Source: Mageeibacillus sp. UBA5734 | GTDB taxonomy: Bacteria; Bacillota; Clostridia; Saccharofermentanales; UBA5734 | NCBI GenBank assembly: GCA_002419365.1 | Contig: DIGA01000115.1 | Coordinates: 1 to 15,046 of the forward strand | Reading direction: 5' to 3' | DNA: 15,046 bases | Shown: positions 1 to 6,598 of the stretch, one piece after another | How the letters are laid out: each line of letters begins with the position of its first letter | Numbering within the stretch: the first letter of the stretch is position 1 | The notes under the pieces: generated by a model | The model's database searches: none | What the model was told of the DNA's origin: nothing | The model's input: the letters and a program-made list of their open reading frames with translations, nothing else | Made by a program: the position numbers and the translations under genes

Positions 1-171
1 ACCTGACAGCCCCGTTGCGCCGGAACCGCCCGACCCCGCTGGGCCACCAGCTGAGCCAGTCCCGCCTGCACCCGCGCCAACTCCAGTGCCAGCCGGCCCA
101 GCCGCGCGATTCATCTTAACTCCATCCGGACCCAGCCGGTTTTCCCTGATCATTTTCAAACGGTCACTCAT
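1..171 (-). CDS. ABC exporter half-transporter, N-terminal fragment (partner of the adjacent ABC gene)
   Basis: This is the first 57 codons of a gene that runs off the left edge, in an open frame from an ATG at 169-171. The start overlaps the TGA of the upstream ABC exporter as ATGA, which points to translational coupling. The visible protein begins MSDRLKMIRENRLG. From about residue 23 it turns into a low-complexity stretch of Gly, Ala, Ser and Thr (for example GPAGTGVGAGAGGTG), with no membrane segment yet. Heterodimeric exporters of this class (LmrCD or TM287/288 style) are encoded as adjacent pairs, and the second subunit often has a Gly-rich, poorly conserved N-terminus before TM1. The upstream subunit has a degenerate ATP site, so this one should supply the catalytic Walker B glutamate. 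That role is inferred from position, since no ABC motif lies inside the window. Confidence 0.7.
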   Translation of the reverse strand, partial: MSDRLKMIRENRLGPDGVKMNRAAGPAGTGVGAGAGGTGSAGGPAGSGGSGATGLSG

Positions 172-2198
172 CTTGCCAATTCCTCCGCTGAAAGCTGTGA
201 CGCCGCGATCTCGGCGTACACCTGGCACGTCGCCAAGAGTGCCTCATGCTTGCCGATGCCGACGATCCGTCCCTCGTCGAGCACAATGATCTGCTCCGCA
301 TGCCGGATCGTGCCAATCCGCTGGGCCACGATGAGCACCGTGCTTGCCGCCGTCTGCTCATGCAGGGCCCGGCGCAGCGCCGCGTCGGTCCGGTAGTCCA
401 GCGCCGAGAAACTGTCATCAAAAATGTACACCGGCGCTCGTGTCGCCAAAGCCCGGGCGATCGACAGTCGCTGCTTTTGGCCGCCTGAAACATTCGAGCC
501 TCCCTGCGCCACGACCGATGCAAAGCCATCGGCAGAGGAAGAGATGAAATCCATCGCCTGAGCCATCTGCGCCGCCGCCGCGATTTCATCATCGCTGGCC
601 TCTGCGCGGCCGTAGCGAATATTGCCCGCGATATCACCGGTAAAAAGGATGCCTTTTTGCGGTACATAACCGATTGCCGACCGCAAATCACGCTGCCTCA
701 GCCGTCTGATATCGACGCCATCGATCAGGATCTCGCCTTCAGAAACATCGTAAAACCGCGGGATCAGGTTGATCAGGGTCGATTTGCCGCTGCCCGTCGA
801 GCCGATGAATGCCGTTGTCTGGCCCGGTTCGGCGACAAAGCTGATCCCCGACAGCACCGGGTCATCCGCACCCGGGTAGCGGAAAGATACATTGCGAAAC
901 TCGATCCGCCCGCGCACGGGTTCTGCCAGCTGCTCGTGCTGCACCGGATCGACAATCGACACATCCGTGTCGATGACTTCGACCACGCGCTGCGCCGCCA
1001 CGCTTGCCCGTGGCATCATCACAAACACAAAAGAGACCATCAGGAATGAGAAAATGATCGTCATGCTGTACTGCATGAACGCCATCATGTCGCCGACCTG
1101 CATCACGCCGGCATCGATCCGCTGCGCTCCAACCCAGACGATCAGGAGCGTCGTGGCATTCATGATCAACATCATGAACGGCATCATCAGAACCATCACC
1201 CGGTTGACAAACAGGTTTGTTTTCGTCAGTTCCTCATTGGCCAGGGCGAATTTTTTCTGCATCTGCGGCTGCGTGTTGAACGCCCGTATGACCATCAGGC
1301 CGGTCAGGATTTCCCGCGTCACCAGGTTCAAACGGTCAATCAATTTCTGGATGATCTTGAAGCGTGGCATCGCCACGGCAAAAACCGATCCCAGCAGCGT
1401 CAACAACGCGACAATGGCCAGGCCGATGATCCAGATCATCGACACATCGCCCCGGGCGATTTTCAAAATACCACCAATCGCCATCATCGGGGCAAAGAAG
1501 AGGACGCGCAGCAGGAACACCAGGGTCATCTGGATCTGCTGGATGTCGTTCGTCGTCCGCGTGATCAAAGATGCCGTCGAAAACTTGTCAAACTCGGCAT
1601 TCGAGAATTGCTCGACCTTGGTGAAGATCCCCTTGCGCAGGTCATGCGCCAGTCCAGCCGCCACCCGCGCCGAGAAAAAGCCGACCGCGATCGCAAACAA
1701 CACACTCGCCAGCGCGATCAGCAGCATCCAGCCGCCCATCCGCCAGATATAGCGGTTCTGCAAAACGCCCACATCGACCCCAGCCTCCTCGTACATGGCC
1801 CGGATCACCGCAATCGCCGCCTGGCGCTGCACCGCCCCGCTCAAACCCGCCGCCTGAGGTGCCAGCGCCGGAATCAAATCCGCCTCCAGCGCCGAAAGCT
1901 CCACCTCCGACAGATCCGGCCGCAGCTCCCACAGCCCACTATCCGGTGAAATCACATACGCCGCCCGAAGCCGCGAAACACCCTCGGCTGTAAGCTCGGA
2001 GGCCAGTTGGTCAAAAAAGGGACCCGGTCCCTTTTCTGGCACAGCCCGCTCGATCCCGCCTTGCTGCAGCCCGACATTGACAATATTCGACATGTAGTCG
2101 GGCAGTGCCAGGTCGGTCATCGCCTGGGCAAAAAGCAGCGCCACGATCACCACGATCGACACCCAATAGGGCTTCAAATACCGTATCAATTGCATCAT
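168..2198 (-). CDS. ABC exporter half-transporter (membrane domain plus ATPase), degenerate-site subunit
   Basis: A 676-residue fused membrane and ATPase subunit of a probable drug or lipid exporter. TM1 is near residues 12-30. An extracytoplasmic insertion of about 100 residues follows (45-150), as is common in this Clostridia-type subfamily, then five more membrane segments between about 153 and 398. The ATPase has Walker A GSTGSGKST (466-474), Q-loop Q514, signature SGGQ (571-574), Walker B YIFDD (591-595) and D-loop SALD (598-601). The catalytic Glu is replaced by Asp595 and the switch His by Gln626 (VAQR). These two changes mark the degenerate site of heterodimeric exporters such as TM287/288, so it should pair with the next gene. 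The start ATG at 2196-2198 overlaps the MarR stop as ATGA. A second Met codon follows immediately. The transported substrate cannot be read from the sequence; drug efflux is inferred from the MarR-plus-pair layout. Confidence 0.93.
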   Translation of the reverse strand: MMQLIRYLKPYWVSIVVIVALLFAQAMTDLALPDYMSNIVNVGLQQGGIERAVPEKGPGPFFDQLASELTAEGVSRLRAAYVISPDSGLWELRPDLSEVELSALEADLIPALAPQAAGLSGAVQRQAAIAVIRAMYEEAGVDVGVLQNRYIWRMGGWMLLIALASVLFAIAVGFFSARVAAGLAHDLRKGIFTKVEQFSNAEFDKFSTASLITRTTNDIQQIQMTLVFLLRVLFFAPMMAIGGILKIARGDVSMIWIIGLAIVALLTLLGSVFAVAMPRFKIIQKLIDRLNLVTREILTGLMVIRAFNTQPQMQKKFALANEELTKTNLFVNRVMVLMMPFMMLIMNATTLLIVWVGAQRIDAGVMQVGDMMAFMQYSMTIIFSFLMVSFVFVMMPRASVAAQRVVEVIDTDVSIVDPVQHEQLAEPVRGRIEFRNVSFRYPGADDPVLSGISFVAEPGQTTAFIGSTGSGKSTLINLIPRFYDVSEGEILIDGVDIRRLRQRDLRSAIGYVPQKGILFTGDIAGNIRYGRAEASDDEIAAAAQMAQAMDFISSSADGFASVVAQGGSNVSGGQKQRLSIARALATRAPVYIFDDSFSALDYRTDAALRRALHEQTAASTVLIVAQRIGTIRHAEQIIVLDEGRIVGIGKHEALLATCQVYAEIAASQLSAEELAR

Positions 2199-2743
2199 TT
2201 TGTCTCATCCTCCGTCGCGTCCGGACGCATCCGGTGCATCCCATGCCCGATCGTCACGCCATCATTCATCTTCACCAGCAGACCCTCCAGCCGCTCCAGC
2301 GCCTGGAAAAACTGCCGCCGCTCTGCTTTCGTCAATTTGTCCACCTGCTCCCGGAATCGCGCCCCGCGCCGCTCTCGCAGCCGCTCGGCAAACTCGCGCC
2401 CCGGATCCGTCAGCCGCAGCACCTGCCGCCTCCGGTCCTCCGGATCCACCTCGCGCGTCACAAAACCCCACTCTAAAAGCCGGTTCGCAATCGGCGTGAA
2501 CGACCCCTTCTCCAGGCCCAGAAACCGCGCCACCGCCGACATCGGACTCGGCCCATGGATCTTCAAAAAAACCACCGCATGCACATGCGTCTTGTTCAGC
2601 CCCTCCAGATCCCCGAACGCCTCTCCATGCCCCTCAAAAAAAGCATGCGAAAACGCCGGAATCAAATGGAAAACCAGCTTCATTTCCCGCTCGCTCAGCC
2701 CATCCGCGCCAGCACAACAGCCAAATCTCATTTCGTCAGGCAT
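2195..2743 (-). CDS. MarR-family transcriptional regulator of the ABC exporter pair
   Basis: A 182-residue cytoplasmic winged-helix repressor. The helix-turn-helix region is around residues 65-95 (SAVARFLGLEKGSFTPIANR) and the wing contains DPEDRRRQ at about 101-108, both typical of MarR proteins. The flanking helices would form the dimer interface. The start is the ATG at 2741-2743, because AGGAG at 2752-2756 sits 8 bases upstream. An in-frame GTG at 2750-2752 would overlap that ribosome site and is rejected. The gene ends in an ATGA overlap with the first ABC exporter gene, so regulator and transporter are co-transcribed and probably coupled. By analogy with other MarR-exporter operons it should repress its own promoter and be released by the exporter's substrate. 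The ligand is unknown. The C-terminal tail after about residue 165 is His/Met/Asp-rich and probably disordered. Confidence 0.92.
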   Translation of the reverse strand: MPDEMRFGCCAGADGLSEREMKLVFHLIPAFSHAFFEGHGEAFGDLEGLNKTHVHAVVFLKIHGPSPMSAVARFLGLEKGSFTPIANRLLEWGFVTREVDPEDRRRQVLRLTDPGREFAERLRERRGARFREQVDKLTKAERRQFFQALERLEGLLVKMNDGVTIGHGMHRMRPDATEDETK

Positions 2744-2751
2744 TCCGACCA

Positions 2752-2756
2752 CTCCT
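2752..2756 (-). promoter_or_regulatory. Ribosome binding site deciding the MarR start
   Basis: AGGAG on the minus strand, 8 bases before the ATG at 2743. It overlaps the in-frame GTG at 2752, which therefore cannot be the start. Confidence 0.8.
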
Positions 2757-2776
2757 GTTAAAATTCACTACCCGCC

Positions 2777-2805
2777 ATTATGCACCCCCGGAAGACCAGC
2801 GTCAA
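2777..2805 (-). promoter_or_regulatory. Sigma70/SigA-type promoter of the MarR-ABC exporter operon
   Basis: The -35 is TTGACG (2800-2805) and the -10 is CATAAT (2777-2782), with a 17-base spacer. Each hexamer matches 5 of 6 consensus bases. Transcription should start near 2770, giving a leader of about 27 bases that contains the AGGAG site. Confidence 0.75.
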
Positions 2806-2808
2806 TTG

Positions 2809-2844
2809 GTTTGAAATAAAACGAAATATATTTTGTTTTCAAAC
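2809..2844. promoter_or_regulatory. Long AT-rich palindrome, candidate MarR operator or UP-like element
   Basis: Perfect 8-bp arms GTTTGAAA (2809-2816) and TTTCAAAC (2837-2844) flank an AT-rich core that is itself partly symmetric. The element ends 3 bases upstream of the -35 of the MarR promoter. Self-binding by the MarR protein is a reasonable guess, but most MarR sites overlap the promoter core. It could instead act as an upstream element or an activator site. It also lies directly beyond the terminator of the neighbouring operon. Confidence 0.5.
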
Positions 2845-2845
2845 T

Positions 2846-2879
2846 AAAAAACCTGGCGCAACGATAGTCGTGCGCCAGG
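2846..2879 (-). terminator. Intrinsic terminator of the glycoside operon (after the LacI gene)
   Basis: Read on the minus strand, a perfect 9-bp stem (CCTGGCGCA and TGCGCCAGG, 2871-2879 with 2852-2860) encloses an inner CGA/TCG pairing. It is followed directly by six T (2846-2851). It lies 60 bases past the LacI stop. On the plus strand the hairpin is not followed by a T-run, so the terminator is directional. Confidence 0.9.
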
Positions 2880-2938
2880 CTCTTTCCATTCAAGAATCCC
2901 TCAGGTAAAATTCGCCGTCCCCGCCTGCTCCGTCCTTC

Positions 2939-3937
2939 TCAATCCGCGCTGGCTGGCCCGGTACTTTCGCGAGCGACCAGTTTCGTCGGGATCAGCACTT
3001 TCTTGTTGATTTTGCGGCCGGTGCGCAGCCATTCCTCGATCAGCTCGACCGCTGTCTCGCCCATGAAATCCGTATGGATCCGCACCGAGCTCAGAGGGGG
3101 AACCATGTAGCGCGCCTGGGCAATGTCATTGAATCCCATCAGGCTGACATCCTCGGGGATCCGCAATTCGAGTTCATGCATCGCCTTGTAGCAGCCGATT
3201 GCCATCGCATCGCTGCTGATGAAAACTGCCGTCGGCCGCTCCGGCAAGCTGAACAGCTCCTTGAGCATCAGGTAGCCGTTTTTCGGACTGTATTCACCGG
3301 TCCGGACCCACTCCGGCCGGAAAAGCCCCTTGCCCGCCAAAAATGATTCAAATACCAAGCGCCTCAGGTCGGGGATCGGTTCGCCTTTCGGATCGGCATC
3401 CATGCCGCCGATGAAGCCGATTTTCTCGTGCCCCAGTGTGATCAGGTGTTCGAGCGCCTGGATCGTGGCTGATTCATAATCGATCACCACGGCATCGAAC
3501 TGGTTGATGTCTGGCGAGGAATCCACAAAAACAGTCGGCTTGCCCAGACGCCGGATCTGGGCAATGTCCTCGGCAAAAAACAGGCCGAGGCAGATCAGGC
3601 CATCGATGCCGCGGATCGACTCGTTCGGACTGCTGAGCGAGATCCGGCGTGTCACATAGCCCTTCTCCGCCAGGTGCTTTTCGATCGCCACCCGGATCGA
3701 CAGATAATAGGTGTCGACCAGTTCCTCCTCCAGTGAATACGAATAACACAGACCGATCTTGTGGCTCGGCTTGCGCTTTTTATAGCCCTTGGACTCATAA
3801 GCCAGCTGGTCTGCCGCCTCAAAAATCTTCTGCCGCGTCTCCAGTGAGACATTGAGCGTTTCATCGTAATTCAGCACCCGCGAAACGGTGGCGATTGAAA
3901 CCCCGGCAAGCGCAGCGATGTCTTTAATCGTGGCCAT
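2939..3937 (-). CDS. LacI-family transcriptional regulator
   Basis: A 332-residue DNA-binding regulator. The N-terminal helix-turn-helix (about 3-23; IKDIAALAGVSIATVSRVLN) and hinge region (about 45-60) are classic LacI family. A periplasmic-binding-protein-like sensor domain follows from about 60 to 328, with VFVDSSPDI, GHEKIGFIGG and VSLMGFNDIA in the expected order. The length is normal. The start at 3937 is supported by AGAGAGG (3944-3950), 6 bases upstream. Gene start and ribosome site both lie inside the end of the EamA gene (14-base overlap), so the gene is read as the last cistron of the glycoside operon. Its position after lacZ and a sugar importer suggests it senses a galactoside or a breakdown product and controls this operon, including itself. 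The effector is not known. Operators could be the elements at 13059-13079, 13221-13239 or 11622-11633. Confidence 0.95.
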   Translation of the reverse strand: MATIKDIAALAGVSIATVSRVLNYDETLNVSLETRQKIFEAADQLAYESKGYKKRKPSHKIGLCYSYSLEEELVDTYYLSIRVAIEKHLAEKGYVTRRISLSSPNESIRGIDGLICLGLFFAEDIAQIRRLGKPTVFVDSSPDINQFDAVVIDYESATIQALEHLITLGHEKIGFIGGMDADPKGEPIPDLRRLVFESFLAGKGLFRPEWVRTGEYSPKNGYLMLKELFSLPERPTAVFISSDAMAIGCYKAMHELELRIPEDVSLMGFNDIAQARYMVPPLSSVRIHTDFMGETAVELIEEWLRTGRKINKKVLIPTKLVARESTGPASAD

Positions 3938-4823
3938 GCAGAACCTCTCTGATCTTCAAGCCAGGCTTGACTTCTGCAATGATTATAGCAATAAACACCA
4001 GAATCGAACCGATGATCGCCCGCACCGTCAGCTGCTCTTTCAAAATCCAGGCCGAAAAAGCCGTGCCAAAGACCGATTCCGTGGCCAGGATGACCGCCGC
4101 CCGTGTCGCCGTTGTGCTTTTCTGGGAAATGGTCTGCAGCAGGAAAGCCGCTGTCGTGCTCATCAGGGCCAGATAGACGACGGCCAGCAGCGACGCCGTC
4201 AAACCGGCACCGCCCTTGGCTTCGCCAAACCTGAGCACCGAAGTGACACCACCGACGATGAGGCCGATCACCCCGGCCGACGCCATCTGCAGGATCGTCA
4301 GGCTGACCGGATGCGTGCCGCGCTTTAAAAACTCATCGGTGAAGAAAATGTGCACGGCAAAGCTCACCGCACAGACCAGCGTCAGCACATCACCGACATT
4401 GACCGACAAATCGAGGTTGAACGAGATCAGCCCAACCCCGATCAGCGCGACAAAAGCCCCGACCGTGCCATAGCGGTCGATCGGCCGCCGATAGATCAAA
4501 AGCCCGATGAACGGCACGATGATCACATTGACCGCGGTCAAAAAAGCATTTTTCGAAGGCGTCGTATAGACCAGGCCGATCGTCTGGAACATGAACGCCA
4601 GGTACAGGGCGACCCCCAGCAGGGCCCCATGCAGGATCGTCTGGCGGTCGAGCTGCTTCAGATAGCGCGGGAAAATCGCCACCAGAACCAGTGCCGCCAG
4701 GACAAACCGCAGGGCCAGGACCTGGAAAGGCGTGAAAAACCCCAGCGAGATATCACTGGCGACAAAGCCACTGCCCCAGATAATTGCAACCGTCAAAAGA
4801 CCCAGTTCACCTTTGTATTTCAT
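3924..4823 (-). CDS. EamA/DMT-superfamily membrane transporter
   Basis: A 299-residue integral membrane protein with about ten hydrophobic segments. They fall into two repeated EamA halves (about 5-135 and 145-285), the standard DMT architecture. IIWGSGF near the N-terminus and the TTPSKNAFLTAVNVIIVP segment (about 87-104) match the family; the second half carries the equivalent STTATRAAVILATES (about 236-250). DMT proteins mostly export metabolites, though some import them. It sits between the GH63-like glycosidase and the LacI gene on the same strand. A role in exporting a product or unusable aglycone of glycoside cleavage is inference. The start at 4821-4823 has only a distant AGAGGA about 13 bases upstream, and an in-frame stop lies just before it, so initiation looks weak. 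A 9-codon ATG frame starting at 4836 overlaps the start. Confidence 0.9.
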   Translation of the reverse strand: MKYKGELGLLTVAIIWGSGFVASDISLGFFTPFQVLALRFVLAALVLVAIFPRYLKQLDRQTILHGALLGVALYLAFMFQTIGLVYTTPSKNAFLTAVNVIIVPFIGLLIYRRPIDRYGTVGAFVALIGVGLISFNLDLSVNVGDVLTLVCAVSFAVHIFFTDEFLKRGTHPVSLTILQMASAGVIGLIVGGVTSVLRFGEAKGGAGLTASLLAVVYLALMSTTAAFLLQTISQKSTTATRAAVILATESVFGTAFSAWILKEQLTVRAIIGSILVFIAIIIAEVKPGLKIREVLHGHD

Positions 4824-4845
4824 CGTAATCTGTCATTCCTCTACA

Positions 4846-4873
4846 AAAATGGCAGCGGCGTACAACCGCCGCC
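4846..4873 (-). terminator. Weak terminator-like hairpin (possible attenuator) before the EamA gene
   Basis: On the minus strand GCGGCG (4867-4872) pairs with CGCCGC (4855-4860) across a 6-base loop, with one possible G-T pair extending it. A run of five T follows after TGCCA (the As at 4845-4849 on the plus strand). The stem is short and the T-run is offset, so partial termination is the most that can be claimed. It lies in the 60-base gap between the GH63-like gene and the transporter. Confidence 0.3.
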
Positions 4874-4883
4874 CCGTCGTGCT

Positions 4884-6572
4884 TCACGCTTCTTCAGACA
4901 ACAGCAGATAGACGGCTGCTGTCCAGCTAAATCCGGTATCCGACAATCCGGCACCTGTCAGCGGCTGGAAATTCTCCGCCATCCCGCCCGTGGCGACCAG
5001 CTGGAAAAACTTCTCCCTCAGGCGTGTGGCGATTTCCGGGTAGCCTGCATCCTGCAAGGCTGTGACCAGCAGGAACATCGGAGCCGGCCAGATGGGACCG
5101 CGCCAATAGCCTTCCGGCTCAAACAACGGACTGGCAACCGCCTCGCTCGCCAGCCCCCAGTCTGTTTCGAACTGCAGGGTCAAATCGCGAACCAGGTCGT
5201 CTACCACGGACCGCGGCAACCGCTCATGCAACAACAACGGCATGCACAAGATCAGGCTCTCCCGCTCGGCAATCGGCGCATATCCAGGCGCCCGGCGGGC
5301 CAGAAAGCCGCGACCATCCCAGAGGCGTTCCAACAGGCGCGCCGTGAGCAGATCCGCTTGCACCCGGTGCTCAGCTGCCGCCGCTGACAGGCTGTCCGCT
5401 TGGCCTGCGGCCGCCGTCAGGGCCAGTGCATCCGCCAGCAGGGCTTGCGTCTCGAGCTGGAGGATCAAAAACGTTGCCAGGTCCGGTGCTTCAACCGGCA
5501 CGCCGCCGGCAAAAATCGTCGCATTGTCCCAGCCCGAGTCATTGCCATGGAAATAGACCGGCAGCGTCCCGGCCGCGAGCGTCCGGTGCTGGAGCCAGAA
5601 CGCGCTGTTCTTAACCAGCGCCGCATAGATGCGCTCCAAAACGGCCGGCTGCTGGAAATAAGCATGGCGCGCCAGCAGGCGGCGGACAAAAAAGCCATAC
5701 ACCGGCGGTTTGCAGCAATTGTAGGACAAGAAACGGTCGTTGATGAAATCAGGGAAAACCCCGCTTTCGTCCTGGTACTGGAAGAACAGGTCCAGTTGCT
5801 GGAACGAAAGCTCGGGAAAGGCGCGGCCCAGAGCCAGGGCGATAAAGGCATTGTCCCAGCTCCAGATGTTCTGCATCCGGTTTTTCGACATATAGACCGC
5901 ATCATGGCTCAGCCGGCCAGCCGCATGCACCGAATTGGCCCAGAGCAGGTAGGCTGCCAGTTCACTGTCCGCCGCCGCCGGATGGCGCTGTGCCGATCCG
6001 AGCAGCTGGTCGCGCCAGACAGAAAACTCCGGTGACTGTCCAGTCCGGTCTGGCCGCACGCCGGGTTCGGTGCGAAAATCGCTGAGCAGCAGCCGTGCCC
6101 GCTGGCCATCGGGATTGGCGACCAGCACCAGATGGCTGTTGCCGACCCGCTGCCACGGCGCATCGACTGCCAGCTGCCCCAGGGGGAGCTGGAACAGGTA
6201 TTTGATTTCCTTGCTGTAGCAGTCGTAGCGCCAGGTCCGCTCGTCCAGGGCATAAAAGCTGTCGTACCGGCTTTTGATCGCTTCCAGACGCAGCGAAAGG
6301 CCCTGGCAATCCATCGCCAGGGTGCCATCGGCCAGAAATTCCAGCTCGATGCGACCTTTTTCGCCCGCTGACAGGACCAGGCCAACTGGTTCAGCCCGTT
6401 CAGTAAAGTCAACCGGCTGGCCCTGGTGATAGACCTGGAGCCAGAAAATATCCGCCGGCACGTCATCACCGCCGCGCAGATCGCGCAGGGCCAGGCGATC
6501 CGGCTGGAGACGGGACAGGGCCAAGTACGAGCCATAGCGGCTCAAAGGAGTAGTCGTCAGATCCAGTTGCAT
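4884..6572 (-). CDS. GH63-like (alpha/alpha)6-barrel glycoside hydrolase, substrate unknown
   Basis: A 562-residue cytoplasmic enzyme with no signal peptide. Residues 1-200 look like an N-terminal beta-rich domain. About 200-558 is a helical barrel with motifs seen in GH63 and related clan GH-G enzymes: WSWDNAF (237-243), GNDSGWDNAT (343-352), GYWRGPIWP (488-496), AENFQPLTG (532-540) and FSWTAAVYLL (548-557). By analogy with GH63 and mannosylglycerate hydrolases, Asp349 is the likely general acid and Glu533 the likely base of an inverting alpha-glycosidase. The residues after GPIWP differ from the usual Asn-containing continuation. AAAGGA at 6578-6583 lies 5 bases before the ATG, and the gene follows lacZ after 26 bases. 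Pairing with a beta-galactosidase suggests an oligosaccharide or glycoside containing both an alpha linkage and a beta-galactose. The family assignment is from motif recognition; the exact substrate is not readable. Confidence 0.82.
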   Translation of the reverse strand: MQLDLTTTPLSRYGSYLALSRLQPDRLALRDLRGGDDVPADIFWLQVYHQGQPVDFTERAEPVGLVLSAGEKGRIELEFLADGTLAMDCQGLSLRLEAIKSRYDSFYALDERTWRYDCYSKEIKYLFQLPLGQLAVDAPWQRVGNSHLVLVANPDGQRARLLLSDFRTEPGVRPDRTGQSPEFSVWRDQLLGSAQRHPAAADSELAAYLLWANSVHAAGRLSHDAVYMSKNRMQNIWSWDNAFIALALGRAFPELSFQQLDLFFQYQDESGVFPDFINDRFLSYNCCKPPVYGFFVRRLLARHAYFQQPAVLERIYAALVKNSAFWLQHRTLAAGTLPVYFHGNDSGWDNATIFAGGVPVEAPDLATFLILQLETQALLADALALTAAAGQADSLSAAAAEHRVQADLLTARLLERLWDGRGFLARRAPGYAPIAERESLILCMPLLLHERLPRSVVDDLVRDLTLQFETDWGLASEAVASPLFEPEGYWRGPIWPAPMFLLVTALQDAGYPEIATRLREKFFQLVATGGMAENFQPLTGAGLSDTGFSWTAAVYLLLSEEA

Positions 6573-6598
6573 GTCGGTCCTTTCAGGATTTGCCCGGG

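Noticed and set aside
892..1752. Long plus-strand open frame (286 aa) opposite the ABC exporter gene
   Set aside because: It is the antisense shadow of a clear ABC exporter with all ATPase motifs. The translation is rich in Arg, Ile and Thr with no domain pattern.
2852..2879. Hairpin as a terminator for plus-strand transcription
   Set aside because: The T-run exists only on the minus strand side. The plus-strand side continues into mixed sequence and has no gene to terminate.
4350..5387. Plus-strand open frame of 345 aa across the EamA and GH63-like genes
   Set aside because: It spans two well-supported minus-strand genes and their gap. The composition (Gln, Arg, Asp, Pro) is typical of a reversed GC-rich coding frame.
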